A stretch of 64,000 nucleotides of DNA from Oceanobacter mangrovi (GTDB taxonomy: Bacteria > Pseudomonadota > Gammaproteobacteria > Pseudomonadales > Oceanobacteraceae): assembly GCF_019740315.1 (NCBI RefSeq), contig NZ_JAHXZR010000014.1, positions 62,001 through 126,000 of the forward strand, written 5' to 3'. Positions 8,450 through 17,938 of the stretch are shown piece by piece. The notes under the pieces are model-generated. The model ran no database searches and was not told the origin of the DNA. It saw only the letters and a program-made list of their open reading frames with translations. The position numbers were made by a program, and so were the translations under genes. How positions within the stretch are numbered: the stretch's first letter is position 1; the number at the start of each line of letters is the position of its first letter.

Positions 8450-9361
8450 TCACCGCAAAATATGATCCACCGGCTCCAGTCGATCCGGCACCGGCAGGCC
8501 CAGCGCCTCGGCGATGGAAATATCATTGACCCGGCACATCGCTGTCAGTGGCAAGTGGTTGGGCTTGTCAGCGAACGGAGTTTCCAGCTCCTCTGCCAGC
8601 GCATCCAGACCCCAGAAGGTGTAGGCGACGATCACGGTGAACACCAGCGTCATCCAGCCCATCGTGCCAACCAGACCAAACGGCAGCAGATAACAATACA
8701 GGTACGCCGTGCGGTGCGACAGCAAGGTATAGGCGAACGGCAGCGGCGTGGCCGCCAGTCGCTCACAACTGCCCTGAATAAAAGCCAGGCTGCTGATGCG
8801 GGCATCCAGAATACTGACGCCAACAGAATCCAGTTTGCCATCGCGATACCACTGGCCGATCAGGCGACCGGCCTGAGCCAGATAACGATCAGAAGAATTA
8901 CCCTTTTCATCCGTACGCACCGTCACCCCGGACAACGACAGGTAGTGACCGACTTCTTCCGGCACCGGCTCACGCCGCAGCTGACCACGCAGGGCATGGT
9001 AGTGAGCGGCAATCAGATACATCAGCTGCTCGCGATCCCGGGTATCTCCAATCAGCGTCGAGCAGGAACGCGCCAGTGAACGTACGTCCACCACCATCGC
9101 GCCCCAGTGCTTACGCCCTTCCCACCAGCGGTCGTAACAGGCGTTATTGCGAAAACCGAGAAACAGCGACAAGGCGATACCCAGCAAGGTAAAGGGCGCA
9201 ATCGAATAGCGCGCCATGTCAGCAATATGGTGGCCGTGCAGTTCAACCACTGCTGCAGTGAACATCATCAGAACGGCAAGGTGAGGGAAAATCCGGTTTA
9301 ACACAGAACCTCGCAACACCAGCAGCAAGGCCAGGGCGTTGGGGCGCTCACGTACGATCAT
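8450..9361 (-). CDS. Bestrophin-family (RFP-TM) channel protein
   Basis: The 303-residue protein begins MIVRERPNALALLLVLRGSV and has the bestrophin hallmarks: SIAPFTLLGIALSLFLGFR then NNACYDRWWEGRKHWG, and four hydrophobic segments. Bacterial homologues form pentameric ion channels in the inner membrane. ATG at 9361 matches the usual family N-terminus, so the in-frame extension to 9508 was not used. It is transcribed away from the HpaB-type gene; no partner is evident. Confidence 0.85.
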   Translation of the reverse strand: MIVRERPNALALLLVLRGSVLNRIFPHLAVLMMFTAAVVELHGHHIADMARYSIAPFTLLGIALSLFLGFRNNACYDRWWEGRKHWGAMVVDVRSLARSCSTLIGDTRDREQLMYLIAAHYHALRGQLRREPVPEEVGHYLSLSGVTVRTDEKGNSSDRYLAQAGRLIGQWYRDGKLDSVGVSILDARISSLAFIQGSCERLAATPLPFAYTLLSHRTAYLYCYLLPFGLVGTMGWMTLVFTVIVAYTFWGLDALAEELETPFADKPNHLPLTAMCRVNDISIAEALGLPVPDRLEPVDHILR

Positions 9362-9756
9362 AGTCACAGCTCCGATTGCTGCAATTGAGGGAAGAAGCGG
9401 TAGATGCTGACAGGTCTGGCGACAGGCCGACCGCCGGCGCGCGATAATCTGCCGCTGTTCCTGCAATAGCAATACGGTCACGGCGGAAATTTTGTCGAAT
9501 GCTGTCAATATCGAGCAGCGCAGGAATCCGGCTGGAAAGCGGCTTACCAGTTTGCCGAATGACGTTCTGTCTTTAACCAGTTGCCAGCAGACAGGCCCTC
9601 TATAACAAGCACTACAACCAGCACTGCAACGCCCGTTCTATTGCTGCGGAGGATGTTTCGCTTGTCCCCATTTTTTGGGGACAAGCCTTGGCCAGGCTTT
9701 TGAGTACTCTGATTTCCGTTCTCACAGTTTAACAATAATAAAACGGAGTACTCGTT
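9362..9756. promoter_or_regulatory. Divergent control region of the HpaB-type oxygenase gene
   Basis: This 395-bp region holds a perfect inverted repeat GCTTGTCCCC (9660-9669) / GGGGACAAGC (9677-9686) with spacer ATTTTTT. It also holds two identical palindromes GAGTACTC at 9702-9709 and 9746-9753, whose starts are 44 bp apart. The second palindrome overlaps the ribosome binding site (GGAG at 9745-9748) of the gene starting at 9757. The symmetry suggests protein binding or an RNA switch at the start. The hairpin has no T-run after the right arm, so it is probably not a terminator. Confidence 0.5.
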
Positions 9757-11283
9757 ATGATTAAGCCTGAAACTCATATCCAGCAAGCCGGTCGTCCATT
9801 CAACGGCGCAGAATTCCTCGCCAGCCTCAACGACGGTCGTGAAATTTATTATGCTGGTGAGCGCGTTGAAAACGTGACTGAACACCCGGCGTTCAAAAAC
9901 GCAGCGGCTTCCGTTGCCGCCATGTACGACGCCCTCCACGCTCCTTCCACCAAAGACAAACTTTGCTGGGAAACCGACACTGGCAACGGTGGTTACACCC
10001 ACAAGTTTTTCCGTTACGCCCGCTCCAAAGAAGAACTGCTGGAACAGCGTGATGCCATCGCCGAATGGGCGCGTATGAGCTATGGCTGGATGGGCCGTAC
10101 TGCCGACTATAAAGCCGCTTTCGGTGACATTCTGGGTGCTAACCCTGAATACTACGGCGACTTCGCAGACAACGCCCGCACCTGGTACAAGCGCATTCAG
10201 GAAAACTGTCTGTACCTGAACCACGCCATTGTTAACCCACCGATTGACCGCAACAAGCCAAGCGACGAAGTGAAAGACGTTTACGTTCACGTCAGCCGCG
10301 AAACCAGCGAAGGCATCTATGTTACCGGCGCCAAGGTGGTTGCCACCAACTCCGCCCTGACCCACTACAACTTTATTGGCCAGACGGCGATTCAGGACAT
10401 TGGTAACGACCCTGACATGGCGCTGCTGTTCATCACCCCGATGAACGCACCGGGTGTGAAGCTGATCTCACGGGTGTCCTACGAGAAAAATGCCACCGAT
10501 ACCGCATCTCCGTTCGATTATCCGCTGTCGTCCCGTTTCGACGAAAACGACGCCATCCTGATTCTGGAAGACGTGTTTATTCCATGGGAAGACGTGCTGA
10601 TCTACAAAGACAAGGCCAAGCTGGCACAGTGGAGCTTCGCGGCCGGTTTTGGTCGTCTGTACCCGCTGCAGGCCTGTACCCGTTTTGCCGTAAAACTGGA
10701 CTTCCTCGCCGGTCTGCTGGAGCAGGTGCTGGAATGTACCGGCGCGGTTGAATTCCGCAACGTGCAGGCGGAACTGGGTGAAGTGGTTGCCTGGCGTAAC
10801 CTGTTCTGGTCCATCAGTGATCATATGTGTATGGCAGCGGCGGAATGGAAATCCGGTGCCTTTCTGCCACCCAGCGAATCCGCCTTTAACTATCGCGCCT
10901 TCGCACCCATGGCTTATGACAAGATTTTCCACATCATCAAAACCACAGCAGCGTCTGGCCTGATCTATCTGCCAGGCAGCAACAAGGATCTGCAGGTACC
11001 TGAGCTGGATGAAAAACTGGCCCGCTACTGCCGTGGTTCCGGCGACATCACCCACATCGAACGTATCAAGATCATGAAACTGATGTGGGATGCGATTGGT
11101 TCCGAGTTCGGTGGCCGTCACCACCTCTACGAACTCAACTACGCCGGTACCGCTGACGCCGTGCGTCTGCAATGTCTGGGCGCCGCCCGCGGCAGCGGCA
11201 GCATGGCGAAGATGCGTGAGCTGTCCGAGCAGTGCATGAGCGACTACAACGTCAACGGCTGGACCAACCCGATTCTGGGTTAA
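9757..11283 (+). CDS. HpaB-family flavin-dependent monooxygenase, oxygenase subunit
   Basis: The 508-residue protein is typical of the 4-hydroxyphenylacetate 3-hydroxylase (HpaB) / chlorophenol monooxygenase family in length and motifs: GREIYYAGERVENVTEHPAF near 30-50, YVHVSRETSEGIYVTGAKVV near 170-190, and EDVFIPWEDVLIY near 270-282. These enzymes use FADH2 from a partner reductase to ortho-hydroxylate or dehalogenate phenols. The next gene is a MarR-fused reductase of the C1 type, which is not the usual HpaC partner. Codon choice looks optimised, suggesting strong expression. The precise substrate is not determined by the sequence. Confidence 0.9.
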   Translation: MIKPETHIQQAGRPFNGAEFLASLNDGREIYYAGERVENVTEHPAFKNAAASVAAMYDALHAPSTKDKLCWETDTGNGGYTHKFFRYARSKEELLEQRDAIAEWARMSYGWMGRTADYKAAFGDILGANPEYYGDFADNARTWYKRIQENCLYLNHAIVNPPIDRNKPSDEVKDVYVHVSRETSEGIYVTGAKVVATNSALTHYNFIGQTAIQDIGNDPDMALLFITPMNAPGVKLISRVSYEKNATDTASPFDYPLSSRFDENDAILILEDVFIPWEDVLIYKDKAKLAQWSFAAGFGRLYPLQACTRFAVKLDFLAGLLEQVLECTGAVEFRNVQAELGEVVAWRNLFWSISDHMCMAAAEWKSGAFLPPSESAFNYRAFAPMAYDKIFHIIKTTAASGLIYLPGSNKDLQVPELDEKLARYCRGSGDITHIERIKIMKLMWDAIGSEFGGRHHLYELNYAGTADAVRLQCLGAARGSGSMAKMRELSEQCMSDYNVNGWTNPILG

Positions 11284-11289
11284 TCCTGA

Positions 11290-11316
11290 AACCCCACTGG
11301 ACCAGTGGGGTTTTCT
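11290..11316 (+). terminator. Terminator or attenuator after the HpaB-type gene
   Basis: AACCCCACTGG (11290-11300) pairs with CCAGTGGGGTT (11302-11312), and a T-rich tract (TTTTCTGCTTTCTTT) follows. Because the reductase gene lies downstream on the same strand, this may lower reductase expression relative to the oxygenase. Confidence 0.75.
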
Positions 11317-11328
11317 GCTTTCTTTAGA

Positions 11329-11406
11329 TCGGATAAAAACGCGCAGCGAGCGCCATCCGACACTAGCCGGTTGGGTAGCGGCACTTCGTGGCCTTATCCA
11401 ACCGGC
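11329..11406. repeat. REP/BIME-like pair of hairpins
   Basis: Two stem-loops in a row. TCGGAT (11329-11334) pairs with ATCCGA (11355-11360). A 12-bp stem, 11366-11377 with 11395-11406, has arm core GCCGGTTGG/CCAACCGGC. The pattern of a short and a long hairpin with a GCCGG...TTATCC wording recalls repetitive extragenic palindromes. Only one copy was noticed in the window. Confidence 0.5.
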
Positions 11407-11468
11407 CAATAACGGATTACCAAACACAATAACAACGCAGCACGGCCTGTGCACAAGGACTACTCACC

Positions 11469-12416
11469 ATGACCACTCAAACTGCTGAATTCGATCCCAA
11501 GGCGTTCCGGCGTGCGCTGGGTAACTTTGCTACAGGCGTGACTGTGATCACTGCCACCACCCCGGACGGCGTGCAAACCGGCGTGACCGCCAACAGCTTC
11601 AATTCGGTCTCGCTGGACCCCGCGCTGGTACTGTGGAGCGTTATGAAAAACTCCGGCAGCGTCGAGATTTTTGACCAGGCCAGCCACTTTGCTGTGAACG
11701 TGCTGGCGGCGGACCAGATCCATCTGTCGAACCACTTCGCCCGTCCGGCCGACGACAAGTTCGCTGGTATCGACTACGAAAAAGGCTTTGGCAATGCCCC
11801 ACTGTTGCCAGAATGTGCCGCCCGCTTCCAGTGCGAGAACTACCAGAAACTCGACGGTGGTGACCACTGGATTCTGGTGGGCAAGGTTGTCGCCTTCGAT
11901 GATATCGGCCGCGCCCCACTGCTGTATCACGGCGGTGCCTACTCGGCAGTGATTCCCCACGCGGGCGTCAAACCGAAAGACTCCGATGCCAGCCAGGCTG
12001 GTCTGGAGAAGAACGAGCAGCGCCTCAACAACAACTATTACTACCTGATGATTCAGGCGTTGAAGCGTTATCAGGCCGGTTACCAGCCACTGCAGCTGGC
12101 CACGGGTTTGCGGGTAATAGAAGCCCGTATGGTTATGACCCTCAACGACTTTGGTTCCCTCAGCGCCCGCAGCCTGGAGCAGCTGATCAGCATGCCAGAC
12201 CAGGACCTGCAAGCCGCCGTCGAGATTCTCAAGCGCAAGGAATGGCTGGCGGTATCCGGCACTGGCGAAGAAGAAATGCTCAGCCTCACGGCAGCAGGCC
12301 ATCAACAGGCGGAAGTGCTGTGGAATATTTCCCGTGAGCGTCAGCAGCAGGTATTTGCACAGTTTTCAGAGGCCGAGCTGGCGACGTTCTGCAAGGTGCT
12401 CGAAGCAATTAACTGA
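11469..12416 (+). CDS. Flavin reductase fused to a MarR-like domain (HPAH C1 type), second copy
   Basis: The 315-residue paralogue of the protein at 1338-2261 has the same order: flavin reductase domain (about 1-165) and MarR-like C-terminal domain (about 185-312). The first 160 residues are nearly the same in both. The flavin-binding region and the LVLWSVMKNSGSVEIFDQ stretch are intact. It should feed reduced flavin to the HpaB-type oxygenase just upstream. Adjacency is the only evidence for the pairing, since C1-type reductases are known with acyl-CoA-dehydrogenase-fold partners. A strong terminator follows at 12521. Confidence 0.9.
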   Translation: MTTQTAEFDPKAFRRALGNFATGVTVITATTPDGVQTGVTANSFNSVSLDPALVLWSVMKNSGSVEIFDQASHFAVNVLAADQIHLSNHFARPADDKFAGIDYEKGFGNAPLLPECAARFQCENYQKLDGGDHWILVGKVVAFDDIGRAPLLYHGGAYSAVIPHAGVKPKDSDASQAGLEKNEQRLNNNYYYLMIQALKRYQAGYQPLQLATGLRVIEARMVMTLNDFGSLSARSLEQLISMPDQDLQAAVEILKRKEWLAVSGTGEEEMLSLTAAGHQQAEVLWNISRERQQQVFAQFSEAELATFCKVLEAIN

Positions 12417-12520
12417 GCGTCCTTGCTACACGACTGAACTACCAGCTCTTACTTCAAGACGTTGCCGGCTGCAGCTGGCAGCAACCGAATACTGGTGCTC
12501 CATCAGACACCAGTCTTTTT

Positions 12521-12551
12521 CCTGGCGGCCCCCATACCGCCAGGTTTTTTC
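12521..12551 (+). terminator. Rho-independent terminator
   Basis: CCTGGCGG (12521-12528) pairs with CCGCCAGG (12537-12544), followed by TTTTTT. It ends the HpaB-type/reductase transcript and isolates the giant gene downstream. The remaining bases to 12784 probably hold that gene's promoter. Confidence 0.9.
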
Positions 12552-12784
12552 ACCAGTTCCGCCTCGTCAATATTCCCAATGTAAAACAACTATCGATGCT
12601 GCCAACTGAGTCTCTGCCTGCAGCGATGTAAATATCAGTTTCAGCCTTTTGGCTGGTTCTATATCCATGCCAGTTGCCTAAAGATATCGCGTTCATTCCA
12701 CTATTGATGGCTATGTGCCCAAAAAATCAGTGGCTAGCAGCGATTTTTTACTCTGAACAAGTATTTTACAGGGAGAATGGCACC

Positions 12785-15700
12785 ATGCAGGGGCAATCTG
12801 ACGAGTCAACATCCAGAAACTTCCGTTTTGATCTTTCATTTCTGGGAGACCAGCACACAACAACGAACTACACGCTTCATGCATTTGGTCAAAATATTCC
12901 GCTATCCAGAGTGGATGCAGATAACGCTGCAGACGGAGCCACTCATGTCGCCTCGGGAGTGCAAATAGAAGAAAACAAGATTCAATTGATCCGGGTATAT
13001 GGCCCTTCTGCTATCGAAAATGCCCGCAGCCTCGCGCTGACCGCTATTTATACCCCCAGCCAAACAACGCTCTACAATGAGCAGGATATCGCCCGATCTA
13101 TTCTGTATTTACACCCGCAAATCAGCGTTTTGACAGCAGAGCACAGTACAACGGTACTGCAGCACATCAGCCAGACAGCGACCTTTAAAAGCCTGGTCCT
13201 GGCGATTCGATATAAGAAAGACAGCTGGAACACCGTCCGCCCACTGCTGAATGACCAGCAACAGCCGATGATCAAAGCTGACGGCTCTCCTCATGTGCTG
13301 TACGACTATGATCACACCATCCTGAACCTCAGTGGAAAAATAGCGGCAGAAGCCAAAAAAGCCATCTACAACGATTTCTCACTCGAAAATATTCGCTGGT
13401 CGCTGCAGAAAGGCGTTAGCCACAAAGCACAAAATGTTCAAACCAACAAGTCCGTGAAACAACTGCAATCTGGTGGTTATCACTACCGGTTACAGGATGG
13501 CGGCCCTCACTATGGCTTGTCAGCAGAAATCCTGTCTCTCGATCAGGATGCTGTGCTGACCTTCAAAATTACCAACAGCTATATACGCCACCTGTCGATC
13601 TTTATTAATTTTCAGAGTAACGATGGCAAGACCCTGGTCGAAATTCCCGAGCATGAATGGATCTCTTACCTGCGTGATATAGCCAAAGACAAGTATATTG
13701 AGCTTCTTGATATTGCCTTGGCAGACCCGCTGGTCAACGCAATAATCAAAGCAATTCTCGGCGGCCAATATCACCGCTTCATCGGCACAGTCGGAGCGGA
13801 AACAACCTTTATGGGAGTTCCGGTTGCTTCCAATAGTCAGGAATTTTCATTTCAGCTGCCTATCAAGGAACACGATATTGGCAAGATCAAAATACTTTGC
13901 GGTAGCCTGGGGCTCGCCTCCGGCTTTAAGGACGACCCCGCCGTTGCCGTCATTGGCGCGGTAATGACCATATTTATTGATTTGATCGTGCCAGCTGTTT
14001 CCATTGCAATGGGCGTTGGCAGCGAAAGTAACACGCTCTATGAGTCGTTCGTTAACCCCAAATTCATAGTGCCAATTACTTACGCCTTGTATCAGGTGGT
14101 GTCTGATATCGCCACCAACTCCCCCAACCTGGCCAATGACCTGCAAGACTTCATTATCAGCAAAAGTGAGAAAATTCTCACGTTGCTGCTGTCTTCAATC
14201 GAAGTTACCGCTGAGCTGGCAGCCATTTTTGGTGCCGAGGCACTGGAAGAATCAATTCCCTATGTCGGCCTGGCACTAAAAATCCTGTCTATTGAAGCCG
14301 CCGGAGAACAGTTGTTACAAACTGTCTGCGAAGTGCTGGCCTCACCCGACGTTACCGAATTCACCGTGGCTGTCACACTGGATGCTGATATTACCCTGCG
14401 TCCCGACATGACGGATTTTCCGGATGCTCCGCCACAATTCGCCGAAACCGCTCACAGCTACACCTTGACGGCCCAATATTCCGATGTGCTCACACACAGC
14501 TTCAGTGGCGAAATAACAGACCCCAAAGTCGAAAGCCTCATCATTCCCTTACAAGACATTCCTGCTGGCGGCAAGGTAACGTTCATTGTCGCCCTGTATT
14601 CAGAGGAAGGTCACCTGGTCGGTAAAGGCTCCACGGGTGAAATCAACAATACCCTTGCGGAAGGCCAGGACATTCTGACGGCAACCATCAACGTCAAGGA
14701 ACTGCTATATCCCCTCAACGAGCACACTCGTTATCAGCATCGACATATTCTTGAGTACCAGCACGACCACTACCAATGGCAGCAAACCGATACACCACCA
14801 ACCGCAACAGCGAAGAATCTGGGGGCAGGGAGCGAAGGCCATCAGCTGGAACAACTGGCCGGTATAACCCTGAATGCCAACCAGGGCATTGTCGCCCAGG
14901 CATGGCAAGCCTCTGACATGAACATTCCGTCCATCGACGGTGGTCAGACACAGGTAGCCCTGTTTGGCTTCCAGAATATGAGCTACGGAGCTAATCCGGA
15001 AGCCGGTTATATGTTTACACCAAAAGGCTTCAGTGCCCCACCCAAACTGGCCTACATTCGGGCAGTGGGTGCAACAGATAACCAAACGGCACATTTTTAC
15101 GTTGACCCAACAGGGGACGCAGATTCCGGCTATCATCTGCGCAAACTGAACAGCATCACTGATGCAGCAATTCCGGCAAGCAGTCCGCAGCGTCTGTTTG
15201 ACCTTGACCGCAGCAGCAGCCATGGCCGCTTCCGCACTCGCCCTACCTCCGTTGCTATTCACAGCCAGGGCTACGCAGTCGCCGTAACCGCGGGCAATCC
15301 CACACTACAAATCCTGAAGATGGACCCAAAACCTGTACCTGACAGTGAAAGATTGTGGCCTGCTGTTATGTGCGGACCAGGAGACCGGAAAGGGTTGCTG
15401 GATGATCCAAGATTGGTAGCCATTACTCCAGACCAAACGGTTCTGGTGCTGGAAAAAGGTGGGCATCGCATTCAGGCGTTTAATTTTACCGGCGTGCCCG
15501 TCGACGCTTTCACCAATACTGAAAACCCTTGCTGGATTCCGTTACAAAATCCTCAGGGGGTGACTTACCTGTCGATGGATGTCGAAATCCAGGGCCACAT
15601 TTATGTCCATTACCATGAGGGTAATGGCTACGATATTGATCAGTTTCACCTCGATATCTACAGCCCTGGTGGTGAGCGTCTGGTCAGCCAGCAAGGAATC

Positions 15701-17851
15701 AACGCCGGGTCGCTTTGCGTCGACCTGTGGCGCAATCTGTATACCCAGAACTACCAGGCATTAACAGGCCCGGGCCAGCGGAGTGAACCGTCTGTTAGTG
15801 AATACGCCCCACACACCCCGGTTACTCAGGATGCAACACAGGAATTGGCTCCCTCTGAGAGCGGCAACTGGCAGTCATTAGGCAACTGGCGCCTCAAATT
15901 CAGCGACCTCGGCACCCTCACCGCTTATGGCCATGAGTTTGCACCCACCATGTATGCTGGTGGATTTACAGTCGTTGGCGTTGGTCACCCCAAAAACAGC
16001 AAGATTTTTGGCGTTGTTAATAACAGCTGGGACAAGTGGAATCTCTATGCCGATCTGGATCGCCGTATTCTGGCAATTCGATCAGACCCCATCTTCCACG
16101 GAGCCAATTGGTATCTGAATTCCCACTTGATAGACCAGGGCAAAGCCAGCTACCTGTGGGTCAGCCGCTCCAAATATCAGTCAAATACACTGACTGAAGA
16201 ACAACAGTTCCGGCTGCATAATCTGGGTCACGGCAACGTCGCGTTTGAAGCCTTGCATGGACCTCTGGCCGGACAATTTCTGAGTGCTGAACAGGGAGGC
16301 TGGTATCCTACCAATGGTGGCTATGGACGAGCTACCGTGAACTTCCGCAAGGTATCCAGCCCAGCCAATGGGCAGAAGTTTCTGGTAGAAGGCTCGCAAC
16401 TGCCCATTCTGAAACTCACCAATTCCGCGCGCGACTGTAACCTCAGCAAGGAAAACCTGTCTGGACTGAACCTGACTGGCGCAGACTTTACCAATGCAAC
16501 ACTCCACGACACCCGCTTTGCTGGCGTAATCACCATCAAGGATGCTCAATTCAGCAGCGCGCAGCTGCAGGGAGCCATGCTTGATGGCGTCGATCTGGGA
16601 ACAGCGGCTGGCTTCGAGCAGGCCAATTTCAGTGGCACCGATTTACGCCAGGTAGCGGGCGCAAACAACGCCCACATGAATCACGCGAAATTCCAGCACG
16701 CCAATCTCAGCGGCGTATCCATGGCTGGAGCCCAGCTTCACTATGCCGATTTCTCGGGCGCTATTCTCGATAACGTCGATTTTTCCGGCGCCGACCTGAC
16801 CATGACAAACTTTGATGGCGCGTCAATGAAAGGCGCTAACCTGCAAGGTGCCATACTGCAGGGCACCTGTTTCAATCACGTAAACCTCAGCGACACCCTG
16901 TTTGACAGCAAACCGGATTTCGCCCGCAGGACAGAAAACCGGAATTCATTTTGCCAGGGAGTCGTTCCCTGGGCAGTCATCAGTGATAACTGGTCTTATC
17001 TCAACCTGACGGATGCCACCATTACCGGCATACCTGACACGATCGAACTGCTGCAAGCCCAGCATGCCTGGCTGCCAAATGAGCTGGACCTATCCGGTAA
17101 ACAACTCGCAGCAGCCAACTTCGAAAGCGCCAGGCTAACGCGTCTACAAGCCCACAATGCCAACTTTTACGGAGCCAATTTCCGCAACGCCAGCCTCAAC
17201 GGAGCCAAACTCAATAACGCCAATCTGAGCATGGCGGACCTTACCGGAGCCTTTTTGCAAGACGGCAATGCCTCCAGTCACCTGCAGGCTGGCAAACACG
17301 AGGCTGCCCAACTGAATGGCGCCATTATGATCAACACCTGTCTGGACTACGCACACTGCGACTACGTCAATTTTAGCGACAGCTATTTCCTGACCTATGC
17401 CGGGTATTCTTCAGCACGACAGGCATCGGCTATTGGTGCAATCTGTACCAATGCCAAATTTAACAATGCCAAACTGATTGAAACGCGCTTTGATAACGCC
17501 CAGCTGTCGGAAGCCGAATTTGATTCTGCTATTTGTGTTGCGGCCTCATTCAAACAAGCGCAGTTGTCACCACCACTAACGGCAATAACCGGTGCTGCGA
17601 TTCTGGAAAAAGCAGATATTCGTGGTGCAGACTTCAGTGAAGCCAATATGGACGGTGTGAATATGCAGGGAGCGACGGTATCAGTGGAACCTGGATCGTT
17701 TTCGGATGTGTATACATTCGAGAACAGCGAGCCGATCTTTATCAGTCTGGACTTTGGCCTGACCCAATTGGGCAACACAACCTCAGGGACGACCTGCCCT
17801 GATGGCAGCTCCGGTCCATGTCATCTAACCAGTGATTATTTGACTCGTTAA
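12785..17851 (+). CDS. Giant protein with propeller-like region and two pentapeptide-repeat blocks
   Basis: About 1,688 residues from the ATG at 12785, chosen because GGGAG lies nine bases before it; an in-frame ATG at 12674 lacks a good site. No signal peptide is visible. Residues 1-370 are an unrecognised, beta-rich region. A hydrophobic segment (about 383-412, IGAVMTIFIDLIVPAVSIAMG) could insert in a membrane, followed by a helical stretch. About 815-990 carries NHL/propeller-like turns (RPTSVAIHSQGYAVAV, LVAITPDQTVLVLEKGGHR). Then comes a Trp-rich trefoil-like part. About 1,215-1,630 is dominated by A(D/N)LxG pentapeptide repeats in two blocks, split by a non-repetitive linker around 1,395-1,445. 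Pentapeptide repeats form right-handed beta helices. The whole-protein architecture is not one I can name. It is flanked by terminators and stands alone. Confidence 0.75.
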   Translation: MQGQSDESTSRNFRFDLSFLGDQHTTTNYTLHAFGQNIPLSRVDADNAADGATHVASGVQIEENKIQLIRVYGPSAIENARSLALTAIYTPSQTTLYNEQDIARSILYLHPQISVLTAEHSTTVLQHISQTATFKSLVLAIRYKKDSWNTVRPLLNDQQQPMIKADGSPHVLYDYDHTILNLSGKIAAEAKKAIYNDFSLENIRWSLQKGVSHKAQNVQTNKSVKQLQSGGYHYRLQDGGPHYGLSAEILSLDQDAVLTFKITNSYIRHLSIFINFQSNDGKTLVEIPEHEWISYLRDIAKDKYIELLDIALADPLVNAIIKAILGGQYHRFIGTVGAETTFMGVPVASNSQEFSFQLPIKEHDIGKIKILCGSLGLASGFKDDPAVAVIGAVMTIFIDLIVPAVSIAMGVGSESNTLYESFVNPKFIVPITYALYQVVSDIATNSPNLANDLQDFIISKSEKILTLLLSSIEVTAELAAIFGAEALEESIPYVGLALKILSIEAAGEQLLQTVCEVLASPDVTEFTVAVTLDADITLRPDMTDFPDAPPQFAETAHSYTLTAQYSDVLTHSFSGEITDPKVESLIIPLQDIPAGGKVTFIVALYSEEGHLVGKGSTGEINNTLAEGQDILTATINVKELLYPLNEHTRYQHRHILEYQHDHYQWQQTDTPPTATAKNLGAGSEGHQLEQLAGITLNANQGIVAQAWQASDMNIPSIDGGQTQVALFGFQNMSYGANPEAGYMFTPKGFSAPPKLAYIRAVGATDNQTAHFYVDPTGDADSGYHLRKLNSITDAAIPASSPQRLFDLDRSSSHGRFRTRPTSVAIHSQGYAVAVTAGNPTLQILKMDPKPVPDSERLWPAVMCGPGDRKGLLDDPRLVAITPDQTVLVLEKGGHRIQAFNFTGVPVDAFTNTENPCWIPLQNPQGVTYLSMDVEIQGHIYVHYHEGNGYDIDQFHLDIYSPGGERLVSQQGINAGSLCVDLWRNLYTQNYQALTGPGQRSEPSVSEYAPHTPVTQDATQELAPSESGNWQSLGNWRLKFSDLGTLTAYGHEFAPTMYAGGFTVVGVGHPKNSKIFGVVNNSWDKWNLYADLDRRILAIRSDPIFHGANWYLNSHLIDQGKASYLWVSRSKYQSNTLTEEQQFRLHNLGHGNVAFEALHGPLAGQFLSAEQGGWYPTNGGYGRATVNFRKVSSPANGQKFLVEGSQLPILKLTNSARDCNLSKENLSGLNLTGADFTNATLHDTRFAGVITIKDAQFSSAQLQGAMLDGVDLGTAAGFEQANFSGTDLRQVAGANNAHMNHAKFQHANLSGVSMAGAQLHYADFSGAILDNVDFSGADLTMTNFDGASMKGANLQGAILQGTCFNHVNLSDTLFDSKPDFARRTENRNSFCQGVVPWAVISDNWSYLNLTDATITGIPDTIELLQAQHAWLPNELDLSGKQLAAANFESARLTRLQAHNANFYGANFRNASLNGAKLNNANLSMADLTGAFLQDGNASSHLQAGKHEAAQLNGAIMINTCLDYAHCDYVNFSDSYFLTYAGYSSARQASAIGAICTNAKFNNAKLIETRFDNAQLSEAEFDSAICVAASFKQAQLSPPLTAITGAAILEKADIRGADFSEANMDGVNMQGATVSVEPGSFSDVYTFENSEPIFISLDFGLTQLGNTTSGTTCPDGSSGPCHLTSDYLTR

Positions 17852-17877
17852 CTTCCCTCCGTGGCGGCTGAGCCATC

Positions 17878-17922
17878 AACCACTTTTCCTGTATAGCAGC
17901 CGGTAGTCCAGGAAAAGTGGTT
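17878..17922. terminator. Bidirectional terminator between convergent genes
   Basis: A perfect 14-bp inverted repeat, AACCACTTTTCCTG (17878-17891) and CAGGAAAAGTGGTT (17909-17922), lies between the giant gene and the minus-strand LysR gene. Confidence 0.75.
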
Positions 17923-17938
17923 CCCAGTCAGGCTGACA

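Noticed and set aside
11460-12305. Minus-strand frame antisense to the second flavin reductase
   Set aside because: A similar mirror frame exists behind the first reductase; both are by-products of the conserved sense sequence.
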